The notes below the pieces were generated by a model. The model saw nothing but the letters and a program-made list of their open reading frames with translations. It was not told the origin of the DNA and made no database searches. Source: JBCDGZ01 sp038750655 (GTDB lineage Bacteria > Bacteroidota > Bacteroidia > Chitinophagales > Saprospiraceae). Taken from it: 64,000 nucleotides of DNA. Both the position numbers and the translations under genes were made by a program. This document shows positions 31,676-40,613 of the stretch, in pieces; the stretch's first letter is position 1; each line of letters starts with the position of its first letter. The DNA is taken from assembly GCA_038750655.1 (NCBI GenBank), contig JBCDGZ010000021.1, positions 1 to 64,000 of the forward strand, read 5' to 3'.

Positions 31676-34600
31676 CTACATATTTCGCCGATACTGCCCC
31701 CCAACCTCATACAAAGCATTGGTAATCTGCCCTAATGAGCAATACTTACCCGCTTCCATAAGATGGTCAAAGAGGTTTTCATTATCAACAGCAGCCTGCT
31801 GCAATTGGGCCAGCAGAGCCTTCCCCCGCTCCTCATTATCCTTATGCAGATTTTGCAAGGTCTGGATTTGATCTTCCTTTTCCTCCTTTGTGGCGCGGAT
31901 CACCTCTTCGGGAACGACCGTTGGCGAGCCGTCTCTGGACAAGAACGTATTTACCCCAATGATCGGGTATTCGCCGGTATGTTTCAAAGTTTCATAGTAG
32001 AGGCTTTCCTCCTGAATTTTACCCCTTTGGTACATCGTTTCCATCGCGCCTAGTACGCCACCGCGCTCGGTGATGCGATCAAACTCTGATAGCACTGCCT
32101 CCTCTACCAAGTCCGTCAGCTCTTCGATGATGAAAGACCCTTGCATCGGGTTCTCGTTCTTGGCCAGCCCCAGCTCCTCGTTGATGATCATCTGGATGGC
32201 GACGGCCCGGCGGACACTTTCCTCGGTCGGCGTCGTGATGGCCTCATCGTAGGCATTGGTATGCAGGGAGTTGCAGTTATCGTAGATGGCATAGAGAGCT
32301 TGCAGCGTCGTCCGAATATCGTTGAAGGAGATTTCCTGGGCGTGCAGCGAGCGGCCGGAGGTTTGGATATGGTATTTGAGCTTTTGCGAGCGATCGTTGG
32401 CCTTGTACATGTCATTGAGGGCCTTGGCCCAGATGCGGCGGGCCACCCGGCCGATGACGGCGTATTCAGGGTCAACGCCATTGGAAAAGAAGAAGGAGAG
32501 GTTGGGTGCAAAATCATTGATGTCCATCTCTCTGGAGAGGTAGTACTCTACAAAGGTGAAGCCATTGGCTAGGGTAAAAGCCAGCTGAGTGATGGGATTG
32601 GCACCAGCTTCTGCAATATGGTAGCCGGAGATGGAAACAGAGTAGAAGTTGCGGACCTGCTGCTGGATGAAATATTCTTGTACATCCCCCATCAGTCGCA
32701 AGGAGAATTCTGTAGAGAAAATGCAAGTATTCTGGGCTTGATCTTCTTTGAGAATATCAGCTTGTACCGTACCTCGAACAGAGGAGAGGGCCTTGGCCTT
32801 TAGTTCAGCATAAACATCGGGTTCCAGCACTTGATCGCCGCTGAGGCCGAGCAGTAGCAGGCCGAGGCCGTCATTACCTTCGGGGATGTCTCCGCGGTAA
32901 CTGGGGCGCTCCATACCTCGGTCATCGTAGCGGGCTTTGAGGGCGGCCTCTACGCGGTCTTCCAGTCCATGCTCTTTGATGTAAAGTTCACACTGCTGGT
33001 CAATAGCCGCATTCATGAAAAAGGCGCAGATAGTGGCCGCAGGGCCGTTGATGGTCATAGAGACTGAGGTGCGGGGATCGCAGAGGTTAAAGCCAGAATA
33101 GAGTTTTTTGGCATCGTCGACGCAGCAGATGCTGACGCCAGAGTTGCCGATTTTGCCGTAGATGTCGGGGCGGTAATCGGGGTCTTCGCCGTAGAGGGTG
33201 ACGGAGTCGAAGGCCGTAGAGAGTCGGTTGGCGGGCATGTCCAGGGAGAGGTAGTGGAAGCGGCGATTGGTGCGCTCCGGCCCTCCTTCGCCCGCAAACA
33301 TGCGCGTAGGGGCTTCTCCCTTCCGCTTGAAAGGGAAGACCCCGGCGGTGTAAGGGAACTCGCCCGGAACATTCTCCTGCAAACTCCAACGCAGAATTTC
33401 TCCCCAATCCTTATAACGAGGCAAGATGACCCGAGGAATGCGAGAATGGGAGAGCGACTTCGTGAACGTCGGCACCCGAATTTCCCGATTACGTACTTTA
33501 TAGACAAATTCATCGGCCTGGTAGGCGGCCTTCTTAGCTTCCCAATTGTCGAGGATGCGCTTGCAGCGCCCGTCGAGGTCCAGCACGCGCTCATCATAAG
33601 CCTTTTGTAGGCCTTCCAGCAGGCTGTCCTTCTCTGGTAAATCTTGCTGGCCGATGGCTTCCATCGATTGCTTCAAACCAAAGAGCTGGCGAGCAATTTC
33701 GGCCTGCCGGTCCACCCAGCGATCATACTGACGATTGTTTTCGCTGATCTCGGAGAGATAGCGCGTCCGACGGGGTGGAATGATGTAGATTTTTTCACTC
33801 ATCCCCTCACTGATCTCAAAACCAGACTGCAAGCCCACCTTCGTTTTTTCATTAATCAAATCCATCAACTGACGATACAGGGTATTCATCCCCGGATCAT
33901 TGAACTGCGAGGCAATGGTGCCGAACACCGGAATCTCCTCATCCGGCGTATCCCAAAGCTGATGGTTGCGCTTGTACTGCTTCTTGACATCCCGAAGGGC
34001 ATCCAGTGCTCCCCGCTTATCGAACTTGTTAAGGGCAATGACATCCGCAAAATCCAGCATATCGATCTTTTCCAGCTGTGTTGCTGCACCGTACTCCGGT
34101 GTCATCACATAAAGCGAAACATCAGAGTGATCGATAATTTCCGTATCCGACTGGCCAATCCCCGAGGTTTCCAGGATGATGAAGTCAAAGCCGGAGGCTT
34201 TAAGGATGTCTACGGCCGACTGAACGTGCTTGGATAAGGCTAGGTTGGACTGCCGGGTCGCCAAGGAGCGCATGTAGACGCGATCGCGGTTGATGGCATT
34301 CATGCGGATGCGGTCGCCCAGCAGGGCCCCTCCCGTCTTGCGCTTCGAAGGATCGACAGAGACAATGGCGATGCTTTTATCCTGAAAATCTAGCACAAAG
34401 CGGCGCACCAGCTCATCAACCAGGCTGGATTTGCCCGCTCCTCCAGTACCCGTAATTCCAAGTACAGGAATATTTTTAGTAGCAATTTCTTTTCTGATTT
34501 GCGTCAGCCAGGCTTCATTTTCCTGTGGAAAGTTTTCCGCAGCGGTGATCGCACGGGCGATGGCGCGGGTGTTTTGCTCGGGCAGTAGTTTGAGCTCGCC

Positions 34601-35056
34601 GTTGAGGTGCATCCCCAGTGGAAAATCGCATTGTTTGAGAACATCGTTGATCATCCCTTGCAGGCCCATCTGGCGGCCGTCGTCCGGCGAGTAGATGCGG
34701 GAGATGCCGTAGTCGTGCAGCTCTTTAATCTCGGAGGGCAGGATGGTCCCACCGCCGCCGCCGAAAATCTTAATATGTTCGGCACCCTGCTCCTTGAGCA
34801 GATCGTGCATGTATTTGAAAAACTCATTGTGCCCGCCCTGATAAGAGGTAATGGCAATTCCCTGCGCATCTTCCTGAACGGCGGTGTTGACAATTTCTTG
34901 GACCGAGCGATTGTGGCCAAGATGGATAATTTCGGCACCTGAACTTTGCATAATTCGGCGCATGATATTGATTGCGGCATCATGACCATCGAAAAGAGAG
35001 GCGGCGGTAACGATTCGCACTTTGTTTTTAGGCTGGTAAGGCGCAATTTTTTCCAT
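31676..35056 (-). CDS. icmF: Fused isobutyryl-CoA mutase IcmF
   Basis: Adenosylcobalamin enzyme interconverting isobutyryl-CoA and n-butyryl-CoA, with its G-protein chaperone built in. I start at ATG 35056 (1126 residues); upstream codons are in the promoter region. A B12-binding domain comes first (residues 10-140), with axial His25 in SLFDGHDAAIN. A MeaI-like GTPase follows with P-loop GITGTGGAGKSS (about 200-211). The C-terminal half is the mutase barrel (YTAGVFPFKRKGEAPTRMFAG; SVSISGYHIAEAGANP). The Phe in GVFPFKR, where methylmalonyl-CoA mutase has Tyr, favours isobutyryl-CoA over methylmalonyl-CoA. A Nudix CoA pyrophosphatase lies upstream in the same direction. Confidence 0.92.
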   Translation of the reverse strand: MEKIAPYQPKNKVRIVTAASLFDGHDAAINIMRRIMQSSGAEIIHLGHNRSVQEIVNTAVQEDAQGIAITSYQGGHNEFFKYMHDLLKEQGAEHIKIFGGGGGTILPSEIKELHDYGISRIYSPDDGRQMGLQGMINDVLKQCDFPLGMHLNGELKLLPEQNTRAIARAITAAENFPQENEAWLTQIRKEIATKNIPVLGITGTGGAGKSSLVDELVRRFVLDFQDKSIAIVSVDPSKRKTGGALLGDRIRMNAINRDRVYMRSLATRQSNLALSKHVQSAVDILKASGFDFIILETSGIGQSDTEIIDHSDVSLYVMTPEYGAATQLEKIDMLDFADVIALNKFDKRGALDALRDVKKQYKRNHQLWDTPDEEIPVFGTIASQFNDPGMNTLYRQLMDLINEKTKVGLQSGFEISEGMSEKIYIIPPRRTRYLSEISENNRQYDRWVDRQAEIARQLFGLKQSMEAIGQQDLPEKDSLLEGLQKAYDERVLDLDGRCKRILDNWEAKKAAYQADEFVYKVRNREIRVPTFTKSLSHSRIPRVILPRYKDWGEILRWSLQENVPGEFPYTAGVFPFKRKGEAPTRMFAGEGGPERTNRRFHYLSLDMPANRLSTAFDSVTLYGEDPDYRPDIYGKIGNSGVSICCVDDAKKLYSGFNLCDPRTSVSMTINGPAATICAFFMNAAIDQQCELYIKEHGLEDRVEAALKARYDDRGMERPSYRGDIPEGNDGLGLLLLGLSGDQVLEPDVYAELKAKALSSVRGTVQADILKEDQAQNTCIFSTEFSLRLMGDVQEYFIQQQVRNFYSVSISGYHIAEAGANPITQLAFTLANGFTFVEYYLSREMDINDFAPNLSFFFSNGVDPEYAVIGRVARRIWAKALNDMYKANDRSQKLKYHIQTSGRSLHAQEISFNDIRTTLQALYAIYDNCNSLHTNAYDEAITTPTEESVRRAVAIQMIINEELGLAKNENPMQGSFIIEELTDLVEEAVLSEFDRITERGGVLGAMETMYQRGKIQEESLYYETLKHTGEYPIIGVNTFLSRDGSPTVVPEEVIRATKEEKEDQIQTLQNLHKDNEERGKALLAQLQQAAVDNENLFDHLMEAGKYCSLGQITNALYEVGGQYRRNM

Positions 35057-35110
35057 AATATGGTTTACTTGGTTGTTCTCGTTCAGGCCTTGATGGCCCC
35101 TTTCAAGCCA

Positions 35111-35118
35111 CAAAATTA
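35111..35118 (-). promoter_or_regulatory. Putative -7 box for icmF
   Basis: The minus strand reads TAATTTTG, a perfect TAnnTTTG, with a TTG 23 bases upstream, the same spacing as at pssA. The leader to ATG 35056 would be about 45-50 bases, which supports that start. Confidence 0.5.
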
Positions 35119-35148
35119 CGAAAAATTAGGCGGTTAGCGCCCAATATT

Positions 35149-35775
35149 TTAGTTTCTACCCACCACTTCTAGCAGTTCGCTTAACATCATTGCTGTTGCG
35201 CCCCAGACGACATGGCCCTGTATATCGTAGTAGGGGACGTCTTTGAGGACCAGATGATCAGAGATTTTGAGATTGGTTTGTTGAATATTGGCTGGGTTTT
35301 GCAGTTGGCTAAAGGGGACTTCGAGGATGGCCTGCACTTCGCTGAGCTGCGGTTGGAAATTGGGCCGCTCATTGGCTACACCGACAAAGGGATGGACCAA
35401 AAAGTTACTCACCGGGATGTAAAGCTGCGTCAATCGCCCCAATGGCTGCACCATCTCCGCAGGCACGCCGACTTCCTCCTCCGCTTCCCGCAGCGCCCCA
35501 TCCAATAGGCTAGGGTCGCTCTTCTCCAGCTTGCCCCCCGGAAAGCTGATCTGCCCACTGTGGCGGTCCCGGCGATCATGCGATACTCGCTGGATCAAAA
35601 CCAGGTGCCATTGTTCATCTTTAGGATAAAAAAGGGCCAATACACAGGCGATGCGGGCATCGGCCGGCGGCGTCGTATTTTTTCTTCGAAAAGTATTGGC
35701 CATCCGATGCTGTGCCGCTTGGCCCGGCAGCGGCAAGGTCAACTGATGCTGTAATTGCTCGATAAAAGCGCTCAT
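35149..35775 (-). CDS. Nudix hydrolase, CoA pyrophosphatase type
   Basis: Hydrolyses CoA or acyl-CoA to 3',5'-ADP and phosphopantetheine, 208 residues. The CoA-type signature LVLIQRVSHDRRDRHSGQIS followed by FPGG is present near residues 75-100. The Nudix box is ALREAEEEVGVP, with preceding GGKLEKSD. It lies 93 bases upstream of icmF on the same strand, a sensible context for CoA metabolism, though icmF seems to have its own promoter. The ATG at 35775 is clear. Confidence 0.88.
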   Translation of the reverse strand: MSAFIEQLQHQLTLPLPGQAAQHRMANTFRRKNTTPPADARIACVLALFYPKDEQWHLVLIQRVSHDRRDRHSGQISFPGGKLEKSDPSLLDGALREAEEEVGVPAEMVQPLGRLTQLYIPVSNFLVHPFVGVANERPNFQPQLSEVQAILEVPFSQLQNPANIQQTNLKISDHLVLKDVPYYDIQGHVVWGATAMMLSELLEVVGRN

Positions 35776-35848
35776 AGGGTACTTTAAATGTTTTCAAATA
35801 AAACCACAGAAGAATGATTAAGGTTTATCTCGATCCTCCCGAATCCTA

Positions 35849-35890
35849 CAAAAAAGCCCTCTTAGCGTTCCAGTAGCTAAAAGGGGCTTT
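35849..35890 (-). terminator. Intrinsic terminator after hemD
   Basis: On the minus strand AAAGCCCCTTTTAGC pairs with GCTAAGAGGGCTTT (one bulge), followed by a run of T (plus-strand A-run at 35850-35855). It lies 37 bases after the hemD stop. Confidence 0.85.
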
Positions 35891-35926
35891 AGAGTACTCC
35901 AAGGTTGGAGCAATTATCTTGAGGGC

Positions 35927-36706
35927 CTAGTCCTTATTGGAGAGGCGCAGGTATTTTTCGAGGGCCATCGTCATCGAGGGCGTTTCGGGAGCCGGAGCAA
36001 GGATATTGATGGTCAGACCGCGGTCGATCACCGCCTGCTTGGTCGTATTGCCGAATACCGCGATGCGAGTTTCGTTTTGCATGAAATCCGGGAAATTTTC
36101 GTACAAAGACTTAATTCCCAGCGGGCTAAAGAAAACCAAGACATCATACAGGACATCCGACAAGTCCGATAGATCACTACTCACCGTTTGGTACATCATT
36201 GCATCCTGCCAGTTGAAATCGTGCTCATCGAGGAATCGGGATACCTGCTTGCTGCCCAAGTTGGAACAGGGGAGCAAGAATTTTTCCTTCCCTCGGTGCT
36301 TCATCAGGGCCGTTTTGAGGTCAAGGATGGTTCTTTTACCCGTAAAAACTTTGCGTTTGCGGTAAACGATGAACTTCTGAAGGTAGTTAGAAATGGCTTC
36401 AGAGAGGCAGAAATACTTCGTATCCTGAGACATCTTGATGCGCATTTCCTCACAAATTCTGAAGAAATGATCAATAGAGTTCCGGCTTGTAAAGATAATG
36501 GCGCTGTATTCATCCGGACGTACCCGGGCCTTACGGAATTCCTTGGCACCGACACCTTCAACGTGAATGAAGGGTCGCCAATCGATTTGCAATCCGTATT
36601 TTTTCTCTAATTCGTAATATGGAGAACGCTCAGGCTTTGGTTGGGATATTAAAATACTTTCGACTTTCTTGTACTTCTCACCCACAGCTTTACTGTTTGT
36701 TGACAT
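35927..36706 (-). CDS. hemD: Uroporphyrinogen-III synthase
   Basis: Closes and inverts ring D of hydroxymethylbilane to give uroporphyrinogen III for haem, sirohaem or B12, 259 residues. Sequence conservation in this family is low. It is recognised by SILISQPKPERSPYYELEKKYG, the EYSAIIFTSRNSIDHFFRI segment and the C-terminal VFFSPLGIKSLYENFP ... RIAVFGNTTKQAVIDRG. It lies 25 bases after a DUF4271 gene on the same strand, the pairing usual in Bacteroidota. It is followed by an intrinsic terminator. Confidence 0.88.
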   Translation of the reverse strand: MSTNSKAVGEKYKKVESILISQPKPERSPYYELEKKYGLQIDWRPFIHVEGVGAKEFRKARVRPDEYSAIIFTSRNSIDHFFRICEEMRIKMSQDTKYFCLSEAISNYLQKFIVYRKRKVFTGKRTILDLKTALMKHRGKEKFLLPCSNLGSKQVSRFLDEHDFNWQDAMMYQTVSSDLSDLSDVLYDVLVFFSPLGIKSLYENFPDFMQNETRIAVFGNTTKQAVIDRGLTINILAPAPETPSMTMALEKYLRLSNKD

Positions 36707-36731
36707 TCAAATTTGACCTTTTATTAGATTC

Positions 36732-37808
36732 CTATTGAATTCCAGTCTTTAATGTAATCACCTTAATTAAGATCAATAAAGGCGCTATTTCGACGGTGCA
36801 AAGGTACATAAAAAAATGAAATTTCTGAAATGTGATGAATCTACCCGCAATAAAGAGTCCGCGAAAGGTGCGAAATAGGTAGATTAGGAAGACCAAAAGT
36901 AGGGTTCCGAAAACTAAATAGGGGGTCATACCGGTGGGGGCAAAAGCAATCAAGGTGTTGAGCGGCGCTAGCAACAGGCCAATAATGATGCTGAAAATAA
37001 CGATGGTAAAACTGTACAGCTTGAGTTCTTTATTGACGGGAAATGTCGCTCCGATGATTTTTAGTACGATGTGTTTGGTGAGAAAAATAGCAGTGACCAG
37101 CCCAAATAATTGGAAGAGTAAGCCAAAGCTGTCGGGGCCGATCGATTCAAAGTGTCGGCCGACCAGATAGACAAAGACGGCGGTATTGAAGAAAAAGCTG
37201 ACGTAAAGGATCAAATAAGGGGCCTTGACGATGCTGCCCTGATCGCGATGGATCAGCTTGAGGAAGTTTTCGTTGGTAAAGGCCCGATAGGAGCGGACGA
37301 TGAAGGAGCGGTACATGCTGACACTGAGGGTGAGGATGATGAGCATGATGAGGATGGTCCAGAATAGAAAGCTGGTGCTGCGGGTGGGCTGCTCCGGCTC
37401 CACCGGCGCTGCGGCCTCCGCCTGCTGCTCGGCCACCGCCGGCTTAGGACGTTTAATATCAAAGGGGTTGCCCTCCTCGATGACGGCGGGCGGGGCGGAA
37501 GACTTGAGATCAAAAGGGTTGCTCGCTTCGATGCTCGGCTGTTCTTCGGGCTCCAATTCCGTAGAGGCGGGAGCGGGCGCTTCGACAGCTGCGGGAGATT
37601 CGGCGGGGTTGGGGACTTCTTCCTCGCCGCCCGCCGCCGGGCGATTGACCTCAAAGGGATTGGGGGCTTTGCTGTTGGCGGTGGTGTCGAGTTGCTGGCG
37701 ATGCTTCAGCTCAAAGGGGTTACCTTGCTGGGCGGCCGCAGGCAGGGCGGTGAGAAGCAGGAGTAGCCATAAACTAAGAAGAAGATGCGGTATTAACCAT
37801 TTTGCCAT
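36732..37808 (-). CDS. DUF4271 membrane protein with proline/glutamate-rich periplasmic region
   Basis: Unknown-function membrane protein, 358 residues from ATG 37808; a GTG two codons earlier falls inside a -7 promoter box. Signal peptide AKWLIPHLLLSLWLLLLLTA is followed by about 125 residues with four repeats of the type NPFD(L/I)K or NPFE(L/V), separated by Pro/Glu/Ala-rich stretches. Several membrane segments (about 150-355) carry the DUF4271 domain. It is co-transcribed with hemD, so a role in haem or envelope metabolism is possible but unproven. TACTTTTG lies 5 bases before the ATG. Confidence 0.85.
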   Translation of the reverse strand: MAKWLIPHLLLSLWLLLLLTALPAAAQQGNPFELKHRQQLDTTANSKAPNPFEVNRPAAGGEEEVPNPAESPAAVEAPAPASTELEPEEQPSIEASNPFDLKSSAPPAVIEEGNPFDIKRPKPAVAEQQAEAAAPVEPEQPTRSTSFLFWTILIMLIILTLSVSMYRSFIVRSYRAFTNENFLKLIHRDQGSIVKAPYLILYVSFFFNTAVFVYLVGRHFESIGPDSFGLLFQLFGLVTAIFLTKHIVLKIIGATFPVNKELKLYSFTIVIFSIIIGLLLAPLNTLIAFAPTGMTPYLVFGTLLLVFLIYLFRTFRGLFIAGRFITFQKFHFFMYLCTVEIAPLLILIKVITLKTGIQ

Positions 37809-37813
37809 AGCCA

Positions 37814-37821
37814 CAAAAGTA
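37814..37821 (-). promoter_or_regulatory. -7 promoter box directly before the DUF4271 ATG
   Basis: The minus strand reads TACTTTTG, a perfect TAnnTTTG, followed by TGGCT and then ATG (37808). If used, the transcript would be leaderless or nearly so. Confidence 0.5.
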
Positions 37822-37830
37822 AGTAAAATC

Positions 37831-37854
37831 CCCGACCCGTCATGACGGGCCGGG
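37831..37854 (-). terminator. Hairpin terminator after the DUF1573 gene
   Basis: CCCGaCCCGTCA pairs with TGACGGGcCGGG, an almost continuous 12-bp stem with one mismatch. On the minus strand it is followed by GATTTTACTT. It separates the DUF1573 gene from the DUF4271-hemD operon. Confidence 0.7.
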
Positions 37855-37906
37855 TTCGAAAAACTATTGCTATTAATGAAATACGTTGAGGGTATTTACT
37901 GAGGAA

Positions 37907-38329
37907 TTAAGGGGTGATGACTTCGCCCTTGATTTTGAGCAGCTCGGGCTGCTCCGTCAAGCTGGTCTTTACCGTTATTGATTTGGTAAAAGGGCCAATT
38001 TTTGCAGCATTATAAGTAGCGGTGATGGTGGTGCTTTTGCCGGGGGCGACTGGCGCTTCGTCGTGCTTGGCTGCGGTACAGCCGCAGCTGCCTTTGACAT
38101 TGGTGATGATCATCATCTCATCGCTGTTGTTGGTCAATACAAATTCCGCTTGAGCAGGTACATTTTGGGGGATTTCTCCAAAATCATGTATTTTACTCTC
38201 CCAGCTGATGACTTCCTTTTCAGTTGGTTTGAGGGTGGCTTGAGCAGTATCAGCGGTGATGTCCTGCCCTTGGAATAGGGGATAGCTGCACAATAAAGCC
38301 AGGGCTAATAAAATGAATCCTTTTTGCAT
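37907..38329 (-). CDS. DUF1573 periplasmic protein
   Basis: Small exported protein of 140 residues with signal peptide MQKGFILLALALLCSYPLFQ. The ASPM/SPD-2-Hydin-like immunoglobulin fold of DUF1573 is recognisable by WESKIHDFGEIPQNVPAQAE, FVLTNNSDEMMIITNVKGSC, GCTAAKHDEAPVAPG and ATYNAAKIGPFTKSITV. The GSCGCT motif is characteristic. Function is unknown; such proteins are abundant in Bacteroidota. It is transcribed alone, divergent from the histidine kinase gene, and ends before a hairpin. Confidence 0.88.
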   Translation of the reverse strand: MQKGFILLALALLCSYPLFQGQDITADTAQATLKPTEKEVISWESKIHDFGEIPQNVPAQAEFVLTNNSDEMMIITNVKGSCGCTAAKHDEAPVAPGKSTTITATYNAAKIGPFTKSITVKTSLTEQPELLKIKGEVITP

Positions 38330-38555
38330 AATAAATGGGTTTTAGAGCATCGCTCAAATAATTAATTCACTGAACGAAAAGAAGGAAATTAATTTTTGAG
38401 CTTTACTAGAATGAATAAAAAACTTCGCGCGAAAAGTGTCGAGACAAAGATATAGGGCAAGGTCGCCGAATCGCTGTTAATGAGAATTCAATAATTGTTA
38501 ATGAGCTGTTAACCCTATTTACTATGTTTCTAGAAGGCCTTAATTTGCAAGTGTT

Positions 38556-39833
38556 ATGAGTAATAGTGTAATCAGACGGGTTGTTATTCTGGGGGCTTTG
38601 GCCATCATGGCCATCGTCATCATCCAGTCCTATTGGGTACTGCGTACCTGGGATATTAAAGAGCAAGAGTTCAACACGGCGGTTAATATTGCCCTGCGCA
38701 ATACAGCACTACAACTCGATAGCCTCAAGGCCCAGAGCAGCCTTCCGGCCTATAATTTGATCAGTCAGGAGGCGTCCAATTACTACGTGGTTAACATCAA
38801 TGATGAGATCAATGCTAATCTGTTGGAGTATTATTTGAAAAAAAACCTAGAAGCGGCGGCCCTGCGGGCTGACTTTGAATACGGCATCTACGATTGCTAC
38901 AGCAAGGACATGGTTTACGGCAACTACATCGGCTACTCCAAGGACCAGCAAGATGCTACTGTTCGCCGCAACGACCTACCGACCTACGATGATTTTGAAT
39001 ACTATTTCGGGGTGCGCTTCCCCAATCGCAGCAGCGATTTGCTGGGCGCCATGCGCTTAACGATTACCTTTACGGCTATTTTATTTCTGGCCATCCTGTT
39101 TTTTAGTTACTCCATTATCGTCATCCTACGGCAGAAGCGATTGTCGGAGATGCAGAAAGATTTTATCAACAATATGACCCATGAGTTCAAGACCCCGATT
39201 TCGACCATCAAGATTTCGGCGGATGTTTTTCTCAACAACCCACTGATTCAAAAAGACCAACGCCTGCACCAGTATGCTACGATCATCAAGGATCAGAACC
39301 AGCGCTTAAACAATCAGGTCGAGAAGGTCTTGCAGTTGGCGAAGATTGAGCGAAGTTCCTTCAAGCTTAAGTTGGAAAAGATCAGTCTACACGATTTGCT
39401 CAACAACATTATTGAGAGCACCAGCTTGCAGGTGAGCCAGCAGAAAGGGCGACTTCTTACTCAGTTGGATGCCCAAAGCCCGATGGTGGAGGCCGATAAA
39501 TTGCATTTGACCAATATTCTGCACAACTTACTGGACAATGCCATCAAATATTGCCAGCGTTTCCCCGAAATCAACATTCGCACTAGCGACGATGCGCGGA
39601 GGGTGAAGCTGGAAGTGGCTGATCGTGGCATTGGTATTTCCAAGGAGCATCAAGGCCGAGTGTTCGATAAATTTTACCGGGTACCAACGGGCAATGTACA
39701 CAATGTCAAGGGCTTTGGTTTGGGCCTATTTTACATCAAAAATATTTGCCACGCTCATGGATGGAAGCTTTCTTTGGAGAGCGAGCCCGAGGTCGGCACT
39801 ACCATAACGATTCTAATGAACCGAGTTGGGTGA
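38556..39833 (+). CDS. Sensor histidine kinase
   Basis: Membrane sensor kinase of 425 residues. A first membrane segment (8-28), a periplasmic sensor region of about 140 residues without a recognised domain, and a second membrane segment (about 170-192) precede a HisKA domain. The phosphorylated His is His209 in NNMTHEFKTPISTIK. A HATPase domain has LHNLLDNAIKYC (N box), VADRGIGISKE (G1) and VKGFGLGLFYIK (G2). It is followed after 13 bases by its response regulator. Signal unknown. Confidence 0.95.
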   Translation: MSNSVIRRVVILGALAIMAIVIIQSYWVLRTWDIKEQEFNTAVNIALRNTALQLDSLKAQSSLPAYNLISQEASNYYVVNINDEINANLLEYYLKKNLEAAALRADFEYGIYDCYSKDMVYGNYIGYSKDQQDATVRRNDLPTYDDFEYYFGVRFPNRSSDLLGAMRLTITFTAILFLAILFFSYSIIVILRQKRLSEMQKDFINNMTHEFKTPISTIKISADVFLNNPLIQKDQRLHQYATIIKDQNQRLNNQVEKVLQLAKIERSSFKLKLEKISLHDLLNNIIESTSLQVSQQKGRLLTQLDAQSPMVEADKLHLTNILHNLLDNAIKYCQRFPEINIRTSDDARRVKLEVADRGIGISKEHQGRVFDKFYRVPTGNVHNVKGFGLGLFYIKNICHAHGWKLSLESEPEVGTTITILMNRVG

Positions 39834-39846
39834 AAAAGTATAAAAC

Positions 39847-40536
39847 ATGAAAGCACACTTACTCTACGTCGAAGATGATGAAAGTCTGAGCTTTGTAACC
39901 AAGGATAACTTGGAATTGCAAGGCTACGAGATTACTTACTGTAAGGATGGCCAACAGGCGCTGGATCAGATTAAGGAAGGAAGCTTTGATCTCTGCATCT
40001 TGGACGTGATGCTGCCGGAGGTGGATGGCTTCACCATCGCCGAGGAAATTCGCAAGCGAGATGTAGAAGTCCCCATCATTTTCCTAACCGCCAAGTCCTT
40101 AAAAGAAGATAAGATCTACGGCCTACGGCTAGGCGGCGATGATTACATTACCAAGCCCTTCAGCATCGAAGAGTTGATTTTGAAAATCGAAATCTTCCTC
40201 AAACGCAGTAAGGTGACTGCCCCCCAAAAGTCGGCCCACACCCAATATCAACTCGGCCATTTTGCTTTTGACTACAACAACCTCACCCTCGAAGGGCAGG
40301 ACAAGCTCAAGACGCTGACCCAAAAGGAGGCCGACCTGCTCCGCTATTTTATCGAAAACAAAAACGAAGTGCTCAAGCGTTCTGCCATCCTCACCCAGCT
40401 CTGGGGCGACGATGATTACTTTATGGGCCGTAGCCTCGACGTTTTCATCTCTCGCCTTCGCAAATACCTCAAGCCGGATAGCAGTCTAAAGATTGAAAAT
40501 ATCCACGGCGTTGGTTTTCGCCTTAAGGTCAGTTAG
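39847..40536 (+). CDS. OmpR-family response regulator
   Basis: Two-component response regulator of 229 residues, partner of the kinase just upstream. The receiver domain (1-115) has the acidic pair in YVEDDES, phospho-acceptor Asp53 in CILDVMLPEVDG and Lys in DYITKPF. A C-terminal winged-helix DNA-binding domain (about 130-229) ends VFISRLRKYLKPDSSLKIEN and VHGVGFRL-like IHGVGFRLKVS. Target genes are unknown. Confidence 0.96.
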   Translation: MKAHLLYVEDDESLSFVTKDNLELQGYEITYCKDGQQALDQIKEGSFDLCILDVMLPEVDGFTIAEEIRKRDVEVPIIFLTAKSLKEDKIYGLRLGGDDYITKPFSIEELILKIEIFLKRSKVTAPQKSAHTQYQLGHFAFDYNNLTLEGQDKLKTLTQKEADLLRYFIENKNEVLKRSAILTQLWGDDDYFMGRSLDVFISRLRKYLKPDSSLKIENIHGVGFRLKVS

Positions 40537-40548
40537 TGCTACAAAAAA

Positions 40549-40581
40549 GGCCCCCAGCTCCCGCGAGGGAAACCAGGGGCC
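40549..40581 (+). terminator. Hairpin after the two-component operon
   Basis: GGCCCC (40549-40554) pairs with GGGGCC (40576-40581), with a smaller inner CCC/GGG pairing. The tail is not T-rich, so it is a weak intrinsic terminator candidate between convergent genes. Confidence 0.5.
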
Positions 40582-40613
40582 GCGTCATCATTAAATCTTA
40601 TATTATCATCACG

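Noticed and set aside
35056..35113. Upstream extension of icmF to 35113
   Set aside because: The extra 19 codons run through a perfect TAnnTTTG box and do not resemble IcmF N-termini.
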